In this document: positions 1 through 8,766 of the stretch, one piece after another
How positions within the stretch are numbered: the stretch's first letter is position 1
Layout of the letters: every line of letters starts with the position of its first letter
Assembly (NCBI RefSeq): GCF_000317695.1
Contig: NC_019771.1
Span: forward strand, 2,298,001-2,362,000
Direction of reading: 5' to 3'
DNA: 64,000 bases
DNA from: Anabaena cylindrica PCC 7122
Lineage (GTDB): Bacteria; Cyanobacteriota; Cyanobacteriia; Cyanobacteriales; Nostocaceae
Notes under the pieces: model-generated
What the model was told of the DNA's origin: nothing
Seen by the model: only the letters and a program-made list of their open reading frames with translations
The model's database searches: none
Translations under genes and position numbers: made by a program

Positions 1-323
1 TATTTACAAGTGAAGTTAAATTTGACAAACTCCTTCGGGACGTAGTCGCTGGTTATGGCGGTGAAGAATTTGTAATTGTACTACCAAACACCTCTGCACA
101 AGGGGCTGTGCAAATAGTAGAACGCATTCGCACCGAAGTAAAAGCATTAAAAATTACCCACACAAAGTTTGCTGACAGCGATTACATCACTCTCAGCATG
201 GGCGTTGCCTGTATCATTCCTGATCAGATATCTTCCCCTGCGGCTATAATTGCAGAAGCAGATCAGGCACTTTATCAAGCTAAAATGGAAGGATGCGATC
301 GCTTACGAACCATTCGTAATTAG
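1..323 (+). CDS. Diguanylate cyclase GGDEF domain, C-terminal part (5' end outside window)
   Basis: The frame is open from base 3 to the TAG at 321-323; the start lies upstream of the window. The visible 106 residues carry the signature GYGGEEF near the beginning, an accepted active variant of GGDEF, followed by the usual end of the domain (SMGVA, then EADQALYQAK). Such enzymes condense two GTP into the second messenger cyclic di-GMP. The protein ends directly after the domain, so any sensory domain would be N-terminal and is not visible. The neighbouring gene converges on it with a 20-bp gap. Confidence is high for the domain and low for its input signal. Confidence 0.9.
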   Translation, partial: FTSEVKFDKLLRDVVAGYGGEEFVIVLPNTSAQGAVQIVERIRTEVKALKITHTKFADSDYITLSMGVACIIPDQISSPAAIIAEADQALYQAKMEGCDRLRTIRN

Positions 324-343
324 TAATTAATCAGGAATCAGCA

Positions 344-3193
344 CTAAAATATCTTCAATTGCTGCTTTAACTCTACTGGCAGATTTTTCGCTATTTCTAA
401 ACCTTCCACATTTTTCCAACTTGTCTTTTCATCCCAACAAATATCACCTAATAAGCCATTGCTCAACTTAGCACCACTGAAATTAGCATCTTCTAGATTA
501 GCACCGCTGAGATTAGCACCACTCAGATCTGCAAGGCTCAAGTCTGCGTAATTGAGGTCAGCACTACTCAAGTCAGCACCAGTTAAATTAGCACGAATAA
601 AGTTTGCTTCATGCAAATTTGCATGGTTAAACAATGCTTCGCTGAAATTAGCACTAATCATGTATGCACCACTACAGTTAGTCCGGCTAAAATTAGCACA
701 ATTGAGGTTAGCACGACTGAGGTCTGCATGAGAAAGATTAGCACCACCGAAATCAACCTCAGAAAGGTCAGCACCCCTCAAATTAGTACCACTCAGAAAT
801 GACCCAACTATTTGATTAAAATTCTCTCCTGACAAGCAATTACTGTAGTTAATAATATCCCGTAATTGGGTAGTATCAACATCACTCTGCGGTTGACCAG
901 ATGGATAAAAGATAATATTTTCCTTGAGTACATCATGCCCTTGAGCATAGCGGTGTAACTCCAACAAAAAAATCATCAAATTCAAACCAGTATAGACATC
1001 TACCTGAGTTTGGTCTAAGTGATGAATTCCATACTTTTGTAATTGTTGTAGTTTGATTTGAGGTAAGTTATTTTCTGAATCATTGATGAATTGTTTTTGA
1101 CACCAGTTATTGTAAAAATTCTCTAAACGTTGAAACAGCATCACCCAATCAAAATTGGGAACTTCTATCAGCAATTGCACCAAAAATTCAATAATTTCAC
1201 TTGTGATTTTACCAAAACCCAGCAAATCATAAATTTGCCAATTCATATCGGTCTCACTAACAACTGGTTCTTGAGTATCTTCTATTTTCTGAGTCCAAGC
1301 TATCAGTATCTCTTTGAACCTTTCCGCAAACAGAAAATCTCTAAAACTTCCATGAAAAAATTCAAACCGACTATCATTTGCAAAAACACCACAAGCAACT
1401 AAACTTGTTTTTAGGAATTGACTATCCTGTTGTGCAATTATATCTTGAGTTTTTTGATCCTCTTGTAAATATGTTTCTAACATTAACATTGAGGTAAAAT
1501 TACCTCCCGACTGCACAACACAATTTGCCGCTGCTGTGAGAATAGCTTTAAAAGCTATTACTTTTTGTGAATTTAAGTCATTATGATGTAAATATGGAGT
1601 AATCAACCAATTAATAGCTTTATGATAAATAAAAGTTTTAGCTGTTTTTTGTTTTGCTCGCTCTAATTGATCAACAGTTAACTGACTATCTCTATACATC
1701 GCTGCTAATAAATGCAGTAAAAGCGGTTCATGGGCTAATATTTGTAATGAAGATGGGAGTTTTTTGGGTTGTAAAAATTGCTGAAAATCTGTATTTTTAC
1801 CTTGATTTACTGGTAATGCTGCCCATTTTTGTAACCATTTTTCTTGTAGGGTTTCATTCAGAGCAATTATTTCTACCTGCTCTAAATTTTCCGGTAGATT
1901 AGAAATAGTTTTTAAAGCATTGTTATGACTAGTGATTAACACCCGATGACCCATTAAAGCATTACTTTTACATTTCTGCTGAAATGTGCCAAGTTGTTGC
2001 ATGAATTGTGATAAATTTAGTTGAGTGACTATATCAGAATTTAATTCATCTAAGCCATCTAGAATAAAGAAAAAGCGATAATTTGTATTTTGTAACCAAT
2101 TATCAGCTTGACTAAAATTAAATGGCAAAGCTGATTTCAAGGTATCCTCTAATTCCATGGAAATGGTATTAAGATTTTTTAAATCAATCAAGATTGGTGT
2201 CCAAAGAGGATAAAGATGTGTTTTTACCCAATTGGCAAATATTCGAGCAAATGTGCTTTTGCCTCTTCCTGTTTGTCCTTGAATTAAAATTAATTGCGAT
2301 AATTTATTAGGATTGAGAAGCATTCCTTTAGTCCATGTTTCTAAATCCAAAATGTCAGAATTTAGATTTTGAGATTTAGCCTGGAGAGGAATATAAATAT
2401 CTTGAATAGAGTAGCCTTGTTGAAAAACTGTTTCTAAAGCTGGAGAAGTAATATATTTATCCAAGTATTCATCAATACTGTGAATATTTGCTTGTGCTTG
2501 CTGCCAATATATCAAATCTATGTGAATTATATTTTCAATTACAGCACCTAAATTAATAAAAGCTTGAATCATGTACCGCTGAGTATTAGCAGCAATTCTC
2601 TTTGTCAAAAGATTAGCTAGGTATTTGGTAACATCTGGTGCTATTAATCGTGCTGATAATATTTGATTGAATGCTGTTGCTAATTGGGATTCATGAAAAC
2701 AGAAAATTGTATCTGTAGCACTTTGATCATCTAATTCAAGACGATGAATATTTATAAGTTTTTTGCTAACTTCTGGCAAATTATCAGCATTAGTATCCTC
2801 AGTTATTGCCGGATATAAAGATAAAATTTCTTTGGTACTTTCTAAATAAGCTGCTTGACTGATTATAGATACACAGTCTTCTAAAGTCAGATTTCCTGGA
2901 GATATGTCACCGTAAAACTTCAGTAAAGCAATACCCAAAGACAGGAAAGAAAATTCCGAATCTATAATTTGTGCTAAAGGTAAACAAAAAACATCTAATA
3001 ATGAAGATGAATTTTGCAGTACAGATTTTAAAGTTTCTAAACTAACACCTTGCTTTTGAATCCCTGCTGTTGCTTCTATAACTGCTTGACCAGTTTCTAT
3101 TGTTGTATTGAGATTTTTTTCTACAGAAAAAGATTGCTGAAACTGATGCCAAATTTGTGATAAGTGTTTTTTCATTTGATTAGGCTTATCCAA
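344..3193 (-). CDS. NACHT-type STAND NTPase with C-terminal pentapeptide repeats
   Basis: 949 residues. Residues 1-295 are helical and match no family I recognise. The NTPase core has a Walker A GQTGRGKST at about 306-314, a Walker B FFFILDGLDEL at about 374-384 with the small-residue/acidic pattern typical of NACHT, and a sensor-1-like RVLITSHN near 417. A long helical region follows, and about residues 808-915 are A(D/N)LSxAD-type pentapeptide repeats expected to form a right-handed beta-helix. There is no transmembrane segment or signal peptide, so it is probably cytoplasmic. Related STAND proteins act as switch-like sensors, some in antiviral defence; the repeats are a plausible sensing surface. 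Its role here is inference. It is monocistronic, with an AT-rich upstream region. Confidence 0.8.
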   Translation of the reverse strand: MDKPNQMKKHLSQIWHQFQQSFSVEKNLNTTIETGQAVIEATAGIQKQGVSLETLKSVLQNSSSLLDVFCLPLAQIIDSEFSFLSLGIALLKFYGDISPGNLTLEDCVSIISQAAYLESTKEILSLYPAITEDTNADNLPEVSKKLINIHRLELDDQSATDTIFCFHESQLATAFNQILSARLIAPDVTKYLANLLTKRIAANTQRYMIQAFINLGAVIENIIHIDLIYWQQAQANIHSIDEYLDKYITSPALETVFQQGYSIQDIYIPLQAKSQNLNSDILDLETWTKGMLLNPNKLSQLILIQGQTGRGKSTFARIFANWVKTHLYPLWTPILIDLKNLNTISMELEDTLKSALPFNFSQADNWLQNTNYRFFFILDGLDELNSDIVTQLNLSQFMQQLGTFQQKCKSNALMGHRVLITSHNNALKTISNLPENLEQVEIIALNETLQEKWLQKWAALPVNQGKNTDFQQFLQPKKLPSSLQILAHEPLLLHLLAAMYRDSQLTVDQLERAKQKTAKTFIYHKAINWLITPYLHHNDLNSQKVIAFKAILTAAANCVVQSGGNFTSMLMLETYLQEDQKTQDIIAQQDSQFLKTSLVACGVFANDSRFEFFHGSFRDFLFAERFKEILIAWTQKIEDTQEPVVSETDMNWQIYDLLGFGKITSEIIEFLVQLLIEVPNFDWVMLFQRLENFYNNWCQKQFINDSENNLPQIKLQQLQKYGIHHLDQTQVDVYTGLNLMIFLLELHRYAQGHDVLKENIIFYPSGQPQSDVDTTQLRDIINYSNCLSGENFNQIVGSFLSGTNLRGADLSEVDFGGANLSHADLSRANLNCANFSRTNCSGAYMISANFSEALFNHANLHEANFIRANLTGADLSSADLNYADLSLADLSGANLSGANLEDANFSGAKLSNGLLGDICWDEKTSWKNVEGLEIAKNLPVELKQQLKIF

Positions 3194-3570
3194 TTACTAA
3201 ATCATTTAGAGCCTAGCGTAACATTTATAACTTTTAATTTGTGCCTATCTAGTAAAGAAAATTCACACCAACTATATATGATCATAGTACGATATTAGTA
3301 TATACACTAGTATGATATTTATTTGTTATACTTAATTATGTCTATTTGGGCTGGTAAGAGAACACCAGAAAATAAATTATCCAATCTTGTGGAATGGGCC
3401 TCCTGCCCGTCCTTTGTTGATTAGCAGTAATTATCCGAACTTAAGAGTATTATTTGGGATTTTGCAGCTTGAATTTTCAACTTAGTTTGGAAAAAGTAGG
3501 GGCTTATTGCAATACACCCCTACTTTCTCGTATCTGACAAAGATTCCAGAATTTAAGGTTGTTTTATCTC
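3194..3570. promoter_or_regulatory. Intergenic upstream region of the NACHT gene with a 12-bp direct repeat
   Basis: This 377-bp gap separates two minus-strand genes. It contains TAGTACGATATT at 3285-3296 and TAGTATGATATT at 3308-3319, a direct repeat with one mismatch and a 23-bp period, about 90-125 bp upstream of the NACHT start. That spacing suits a dimeric regulator, but no regulator is identified. No coding potential or RNA gene was recognised in the rest. Confidence 0.3.
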
Positions 3571-4215
3571 CTACTGGCGGTTAATCCAAATACCCCTCAT
3601 ACCAGCGCTTCTAGCACCATGATAGTCGTCTATAATACTATCGCCAATGTGCCATGCCTCCTCTGGTGAACAGTCATGATTTTGCAAGGCGATATCAAAA
3701 ATTTGCGGGTCTGGTTTAGCTGTACGGACTTGGGTGGAAATGGTAATAGATTGGAAATAGTCTTTTAGTCCCAAGCTTTGCAATACAGAGTACAGACGGG
3801 AATCGAAATTAGACAACACACCCAATTCAACTCCTAACCGTCGCCAATTTACCAAAGCTAGAGGCACATCTGGATAAACAAACCAAGGTTCAGCAGTACC
3901 AAAGTGGATATAGAGTTCGCTAAAAAAAGCTGAAAAATCGGTAAATTCTTGGAGAACACCTGCGCCTTCAAAGGTATTGAGGGCAATTACCCGCCACCAA
4001 TCAAATTCTCGTTGGGGAATATCTTTAATATCTGTATCGAGAAATATGGGTGGTGGTGAGGCTTTGAAGCTTTTAAAAAATTGTTTATTCAAGGTTTCGG
4101 GGGAAACCACAACGCCAAAGTCTTGGGCTATTTGACTATAAATTATGCCTACACTGCCTTTGACACCAAAGAGTGTACCTACAGCATCTAAAAAAATAAC
4201 TTTCGGTTTTTTCAT
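3571..4215 (-). CDS. HAD-superfamily (subfamily IA, REG-2-like) hydrolase
   Basis: 214 residues. Motif I near the N terminus reads FLDAVGTLF: the nucleophilic Asp is present, but the usual second Asp two residues later is Val, a substitution typical of the REG-2-like HAD branch. LGVLSNFDSR supplies the motif-II Ser/Asn region, a Lys in TAKPDP fits motif III, and HIGDSIIDDYHGA is motif IV. A helical cap lies between about residues 15 and 110. These enzymes hydrolyse phosphate esters, but the substrate is unknown. Cytoplasmic, apparently monocistronic. Confidence 0.85.
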   Translation of the reverse strand: MKKPKVIFLDAVGTLFGVKGSVGIIYSQIAQDFGVVVSPETLNKQFFKSFKASPPPIFLDTDIKDIPQREFDWWRVIALNTFEGAGVLQEFTDFSAFFSELYIHFGTAEPWFVYPDVPLALVNWRRLGVELGVLSNFDSRLYSVLQSLGLKDYFQSITISTQVRTAKPDPQIFDIALQNHDCSPEEAWHIGDSIIDDYHGARSAGMRGIWINRQ

Positions 4216-4420
4216 AATTCAAGAATGCTCTTTTCCCCTACACCAGCGTCATACAGGAATTTTACCTTTGAGGAGGTGTGATTTTTGTTCAAAACAGATT
4301 TGTTATTATTTTTAGTTTGCCATTGTCAGGTAATTTGATTCCAGAATTTTGATGATTTTTGGCATGAGGAATAGGAAACAGATAACAAAATCTCAGTCTA
4401 TCTGTCATCTGTCACCTATT

Positions 4421-5614
4421 TTACTGAGAAAGGGTTTCGATAATTGGACGTACTAGCCAGTTGAAGCCGACTTTGAGTTGATGATCTAAAGTTGGTAAAC
4501 GATATAGATAAGCTAGACGACGGGCTACGTATGCGAGAGAACCATCTAGTTTGATGCCTAAACCGGTGAGGGTGGCGTTGTCTATTCCTAATGCCATCAT
4601 TTCTCCTAACTGTTGATAGCGGAAGGGAAGTAAAGGGCGATTTGTTAAAGATGCCCAGATATTCCAAGCGGTATAATCAGCTTGTTGAAAGGCGACTTGT
4701 GCTGTAGCCGGTACTTGCTTTCCTTCGGCATCAATACAGTCTGCTAAATCTCCTAAGGCGAAAATTTCTGGATGTTCTAGAACTTGTAGGGTTGGGGTGG
4801 TGGTGATTTGTCCACGCTGGTTTTGCTTGAGGTGCAGGGTTTTTACCACTGGGGCTACTCTTGTACCTACTGTCCAAATTACCAAATCTACAGGAATTTC
4901 GTCTACTTGATTTTTATATTCTAGGGAGATGGTTTTTTCTCCAATTGATACTACTTTGGTTTCTAAATCTATAAAGACGCTTCTGGCATCTAGAGCTTTT
5001 TTTGCGGCTTCGCGGTTAAATTCTGGTGAAGTTCGCAAAATTTGATCGCTGATTTCAATGAGGCGAAAACGTCCTTTTTCGCCAATTCTATCTGCAAGTT
5101 TACAAGCTAATTCTACGCCACTGTAACCTGCACCGACTATGGCGACACGAATTTTGTCGGTATCTAATTCTTTTAAAACTCTGAGGTGTTCTTCTAGGCG
5201 ATAAGCATCTGTGATGGTACGGAAGGGGTAAGCGTGGGTTGCTGCACCTGGAACTAGATCTAGGGGGGTTTCGCCACCTAATGCTAGGACTAAGCGGTCA
5301 TAGGAAATTCCTGGGCTATCTTGTAACTGTATCCTTTGTTTGTCGATGTCAATTTCGGAAACAGTTGCTTGGTGAAAACGTACACCTGTGTTTTGTAGTA
5401 GTTCTTGGTATGGTGGGGCAATTTCCCAGGTTTGTAGTTCGCCGGTGAGGAGTTCGTAAAGGAAGGGAGAGAAGAGAAAGCGATCGCTCTGATCGACTAA
5501 GATAATCTCAGGTTTGGGTGTAGATTCCCACGGTAACTGGCTTAAACGGAGGGCGGTGTACAGTCCACCAAAGCCACCACCTAGTATACAAATTCTTGTA
5601 GTTGGTTCAGTCAT
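4421..5614 (-). CDS. ndbB: Type II NAD(P)H dehydrogenase, NdbB/NDC1-type demethylphylloquinone reductase
   Basis: 397 residues with two dinucleotide-binding folds: GGGFGG at residues 12-17 (FAD) and IVGAGYSGVELA around 155-166 (NAD(P)H). FALGDLAD near residue 290 is the usual second FAD contact. It has no transmembrane helix; NDH-2 enzymes are peripheral membrane proteins. The N-terminal ICILGGGFGGLYTALRLSQ and the C-terminal region closely resemble cyanobacterial NdbB (Slr1743 type). That enzyme reduces demethylphylloquinone ahead of the last methylation of phylloquinone synthesis, and I assign it on recalled sequence similarity. Generic NDH-2 is the alternative. It is not in an evident operon. 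Confidence 0.8.
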   Translation of the reverse strand: MTEPTTRICILGGGFGGLYTALRLSQLPWESTPKPEIILVDQSDRFLFSPFLYELLTGELQTWEIAPPYQELLQNTGVRFHQATVSEIDIDKQRIQLQDSPGISYDRLVLALGGETPLDLVPGAATHAYPFRTITDAYRLEEHLRVLKELDTDKIRVAIVGAGYSGVELACKLADRIGEKGRFRLIEISDQILRTSPEFNREAAKKALDARSVFIDLETKVVSIGEKTISLEYKNQVDEIPVDLVIWTVGTRVAPVVKTLHLKQNQRGQITTTPTLQVLEHPEIFALGDLADCIDAEGKQVPATAQVAFQQADYTAWNIWASLTNRPLLPFRYQQLGEMMALGIDNATLTGLGIKLDGSLAYVARRLAYLYRLPTLDHQLKVGFNWLVRPIIETLSQ

Positions 5615-5655
5615 GGTTTTTATAAGAAGCTAAATCTCAGCAAGGCATTATAATA

Positions 5656-6228
5656 TTAGTGTAATGATTTATTGCAGTCTATTGCCATCAGCCAGCAATC
5701 CTGATATTTGCCCTCATAAAGTTCATGATATGGTAACAGCTTAATTTTCACAAATCCACATTTTTCATAGCAGCGAATAGCACGGAGATTATTGATATTG
5801 GCATCAATAACAATTTTTACAGCTTGCAGTTCAGTAAAAATATAATTTATCACGGCTGAAAGCACTTTTGTCCCAATTCCCTGATTCCAATATTGAGTTT
5901 CACCAATAAATAAATCAATTCCATACACATCTTCTGTTTTTTCTAGAGAATACATTTCTTTAATATGTAATGGTAATTGATTGAGAGCATAATATTGTAA
6001 ATAACCAATTTCTATATTTTGATAAGAAAAAATACAGGGAAATAAAGGTTCTTTTCCCAAAATTCTAGGTTTATATGTTTGTACAACTTTTTTGAAATCA
6101 TAAAAATCATCTCTCCCACCATAAAATTTCAATACTTCCTCATCGGAACGCCATTTTTCCATTAACAAATAGTCTTGTTTCTGATCTTCCATGGGACGAA
6201 GTTTAATTTCGTCTTTGATAATTAGCAT
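5656..6228 (-). CDS. GNAT-family N-acetyltransferase, AAC(6')-like
   Basis: 190 residues. The acetyl-CoA loop is WNQGIGTKVL around residue 115, preceded by GIDLFIGE and followed by ANINNLRAIRCYEKCGF, the usual motif-B end of a GNAT fold. The GIDLFIGE-x-WNQGIGT arrangement is shared with aminoglycoside 6'-acetyltransferases, but the substrate cannot be inferred from that. The ATG at 6226-6228 has no strong ribosome site; the next Met at 6192 is an alternative start. It ends 41 bp upstream of ndbB and might be co-transcribed with it. Confidence 0.75.
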   Translation of the reverse strand: MLIIKDEIKLRPMEDQKQDYLLMEKWRSDEEVLKFYGGRDDFYDFKKVVQTYKPRILGKEPLFPCIFSYQNIEIGYLQYYALNQLPLHIKEMYSLEKTEDVYGIDLFIGETQYWNQGIGTKVLSAVINYIFTELQAVKIVIDANINNLRAIRCYEKCGFVKIKLLPYHELYEGKYQDCWLMAIDCNKSLH

Positions 6229-6501
6229 ACCTTGTAGTTAATCTAACCTAAGTTTTAACTATTTTGATGTTGGTCTAAATTCAGCAACTACTTCAATTTT
6301 ATCGACAATATCCATGTTTATCTAAACTAAAATACAGCAGATTGCAGATTAATGAGATACAGAATCAAAATTGAAACCTAGACACCAAGCCAGTTTTACT
6401 CCTGACTCCTGCTGTATGAGGAAATATCACTTTAAAATCTTGTACATATCTGCCTATATGTGTATAGTTTTGCCTAGAAAATTGTCAACTAGGGAATAAC
6501 T

Positions 6502-6885
6502 CTACTTTCTTGCATCCAACACCCGTAGTGTATTGAGTTCAATCCAGTCTGCTAAAGCGGCGACGTGATGAGCAACTTCTTCTCCTGTCGGAGTCAGGCT
6601 GTACTCAACAAAAGGTGGAACCACATTGTGGGATACACGCAACACAAAACCATCTTCTGTCAGTGATTGTAGACTTTGAGCCAGCATTTTCTCACTGACT
6701 CCCCCTATTTTTCGTCTCAATTCGCTAAATCTGTGGGTTCCTTGGCGTAGCGCAATCAGAATCAGTACGCCCCATCTACTGCAAACGTGTTTCAAAATTT
6801 CTCGTGAAGGACATGGCTGGGCGAAAAGATCCCCCCTTTCAAAGCGTTGTGTCAAAGTATTTAAATCATTATTGCTATTACTCAT
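6502..6885 (-). CDS. HxlR-family winged-helix transcriptional regulator (QorR/YtfH-like)
   Basis: 127 residues. FAQPCPSREILKHVCSRWG opens the HxlR DNA-binding domain; FSELRRKIGGVSEKMLAQSL is the recognition region and VEYSLTPTGEE the wing. Cys25 in CPSRE is the conserved residue that senses oxidants or quinones in QorR- and HypR-type members, and Cys35 is a second candidate. It is divergent from a QorB-like quinone reductase with an 89-bp gap, the same pairing as ytfH/ytfG in enterobacteria, which suggests it controls that gene. Confidence 0.85.
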   Translation of the reverse strand: MSNSNNDLNTLTQRFERGDLFAQPCPSREILKHVCSRWGVLILIALRQGTHRFSELRRKIGGVSEKMLAQSLQSLTEDGFVLRVSHNVVPPFVEYSLTPTGEEVAHHVAALADWIELNTLRVLDARK

Positions 6886-6899
6886 ATACTTACTTTTTT

Positions 6900-6923
6900 G
6901 TTAGTACTTACCAAAAGTTAGTA
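6900..6923. promoter_or_regulatory. Candidate HxlR operator between divergent genes
   Basis: The 89-bp divergent gap contains GTTAGTA at 6900-6906 and again at 6917-6923, a direct repeat with a 17-bp period, within a tract of related TTAC/GTAA half-sites. The position, overlapping both probable promoters, is suitable for autoregulation and for repression of the quinone reductase. Binding is inferred only. Confidence 0.35.
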
Positions 6924-6974
6924 ATGAAATTATATTAGGTTTACCGACATCAAAAAATTAACGAGGTAAAAAAT

Positions 6975-7835
6975 ATGATTGTCATCACTGCGGCATCGGG
7001 TCAATTAGGCAGATTAGTATTGCAAGAACTATTAAAATCAGTTCCTGCCCATGAATTAGTCGCTGCGGTTCGGAACCCAGAAAAAGTGTCAGATTTTGCT
7101 AGTTTGGGCGTGCAGGTGCGACAGATTGATTATACCCAACCTCAGACCTTGGATATGGCTTTCGCTGGCGCAGAAAAAGTGTTGCTCATCTCCTCCAGTG
7201 AAATTGGTAGTCGCGTACCTCAGCACACAAACGTCATCAACGCCTGTAAAAAAGCCGGAGTTAAATTACTGGCTTATACCAGTCTTTTACACGCAGATAG
7301 TAGCCCTTTACCTCTAGCAGCAGAACATCAACAGACCGAAGCTGCCCTGAAAGAATCTGGTGTGCCTTATCTAATATTACGCAACGGTTGGTATACCGAA
7401 AATTATACGGATAGTATTGCGATCGCTTTACAATATGGTGCAGTCATCGGCTGTGCTGGAGAAGGCAAAATAGCCTCCGCAACTCGCGCTGATTATGCCG
7501 TAGCCGCAGCCACTGTTTTATTAGCCAATGATCAAGCAAGTAAAGTCTACGAATTCGCTGGTGATGTAGCGTATACCTTGAGCGAATTTGCCGCCGAACT
7601 CAGTCAGCAGTCTGGCAAGCAAATCATTTATCAGAATATCTCTGAAGATCAGTATATTTATGTCTTAAAAAATGCGGGTTTACCTGAGCCTATTGCTGTA
7701 ATGTTAGCAGAATCTGAGACAGGAGCGGCAAAAGGAGGATTATTTGATGCCAGCCGAACCCTAAGCCAGTTGATAGGCCGTCCTAGTACATCTCTGAGTG
7801 AATCAATGAAAGCAGCCCTTGATCTGAATAAATAA
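6975..7835 (+). CDS. NmrA/QorB-type NAD(P)H-dependent quinone reductase (atypical SDR)
   Basis: 286 residues. The Rossmann nucleotide motif AASGQLGRLVL is at the N terminus, VLLISSSE and LAYTSLLHAD mark the NmrA-like core, and LILRNGWYTENY matches the QorB region that shapes the quinone site. The start is supported by GAGG at 6963-6966 nine bases before the ATG. Family members reduce quinones, often in response to electrophile stress; the neighbouring HxlR regulator supports this role. Soluble, no signal peptide. Confidence 0.85.
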   Translation: MIVITAASGQLGRLVLQELLKSVPAHELVAAVRNPEKVSDFASLGVQVRQIDYTQPQTLDMAFAGAEKVLLISSSEIGSRVPQHTNVINACKKAGVKLLAYTSLLHADSSPLPLAAEHQQTEAALKESGVPYLILRNGWYTENYTDSIAIALQYGAVIGCAGEGKIASATRADYAVAAATVLLANDQASKVYEFAGDVAYTLSEFAAELSQQSGKQIIYQNISEDQYIYVLKNAGLPEPIAVMLAESETGAAKGGLFDASRTLSQLIGRPSTSLSESMKAALDLNK

Positions 7836-7893
7836 CACAAACATATAGCAATTCCCAATCTCATGAAATACACCCCACCCGCGCTGTCGCGCA

Positions 7894-7916
7894 CCCTCCC
7901 CTTACCAAGGGGAGGG
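7894..7916. repeat. GC-rich perfect hairpin (terminator-like) in a dispersed repeat
   Basis: CCCTCCCCTT (7894-7903) pairs perfectly with AAGGGGAGGG (7907-7916) around an ACC loop. It lies 60 bp beyond the quinone reductase stop and could end its transcript, although no clean T-run follows. The flanking C/G-rich text resembles the region near 16480-16515, so it belongs to a dispersed family. Nothing else was recognised in 7836-8115. Confidence 0.5.
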
Positions 7917-8115
7917 TTGGGGAGGGGTAATTTTGTATCTTACTAGAATGGGAAAGGCTATAATAGATAGCTGAAGGAAACCTCCACGTACCTCTGCGTT
8001 TTGATGGGGAGCAGTTATACTAAAAACGGGTTAAAAGTGTCATACTGATAGTCCAAACTCTTGCCTTTTGCCTGCCTCGACGAGAAGACTTTTATGGCTT
8101 ACGCTATCAGTAACC

Positions 8116-8361
8116 CTAATTACCACCAGACATAACAGCTTTATGATGTATAGCGGGGTCTTCTGGTTTTCTATGCCAGTTACCCTCTCTGTCTGGTTCA
8201 TATTCATTATTAACACTATTCCAAGCTACTTCTAAAGCACCGTCTTCACTCATGCCATTACTTTGAGAAGCATTGAAAGCAGCTACAAAAATCTGTTGTG
8301 CGTGTTCTGGTAGTCGTGATTGAATGTCTTGAGGTAATTCATCTATTTTGCTATAAGGCAT
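8116..8361 (-). CDS. ChaB-domain protein
   Basis: 81 residues. MPYSKIDELPQDIQSRLPEHAQQIF, then FNASQSNG and AWNSV, match the ChaB fold almost end to end. ChaB was named for linkage to the ChaA cation antiporter, but its molecular role is unclear. No antiporter gene is next to it. Small, soluble, monocistronic. Confidence 0.8.
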   Translation of the reverse strand: MPYSKIDELPQDIQSRLPEHAQQIFVAAFNASQSNGMSEDGALEVAWNSVNNEYEPDREGNWHRKPEDPAIHHKAVMSGGN

Positions 8362-8766
8362 AAACCTAACTCCAATTTTCTAAGTTTGGTTTATGTTAGT
8401 AATTTAGTGATTATTTTGCCTCATTCTAGAAGTAGATATAGCGGTATGCATTGTGAATGAAATACATCATAGCCCCCTCATCGCTTGCCTACGGTGTACA
8501 CACATCTCTAGACATGATCTAAACGTTATCCGATTCCTCTAAATCCCCCTTGTTAAGGGGGACTTTGAGAAATTTAGCCCCTCTACCCCTCTTCCATCAT
8601 TCTGGGAATCACAAAAATAATTTTCTAATTGTCAAATTCTTATGTGATAAAGATTTGAACATTGTGTAATTTTAATAAATCGCTAAAGCAGTTGTTAAAT
8701 AAAGGTTTCAAATTTAGCATTACCGAAAGTGCCGAAAAATGGCTACTTTTTAAACATTCTCTTAGA
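8362..8766. other. Gene-poor gap with repeats and a hairpin
   Basis: 405 bp with no credible coding region. It holds one copy of a 42-bp repeat (8463-8504) and a perfect hairpin, TCCCCCTT at 8544-8551 pairing with AAGGGGGA at 8555-8562. The remaining sequence is AT-rich and lies downstream of the PLD-like gene. Confidence 0.5.
8463..8504. repeat. 42-bp dispersed repeat, copy 1
   Basis: Identical over 42 bp to 16207-16248 in the same orientation, reading from TACATCATAGCCCCCTC to GGTGTACACACA. The preceding 30-40 bp of the two copies are related but diverged. It includes CTTGCCTACGGTGTACAC, related in inverse orientation to the text near 16463-16490. Confidence 0.8.

Noticed and set aside
611..802. 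63-codon plus-strand frame rich in STT/EIS repeats
   Set aside because: Antisense shadow of the pentapeptide repeats of the NACHT protein.
4416..4667. 83-codon minus-strand frame within ndbB
   Set aside because: Out-of-frame shadow of the conserved oxidoreductase end; Ser/Arg-rich with no independent signals.
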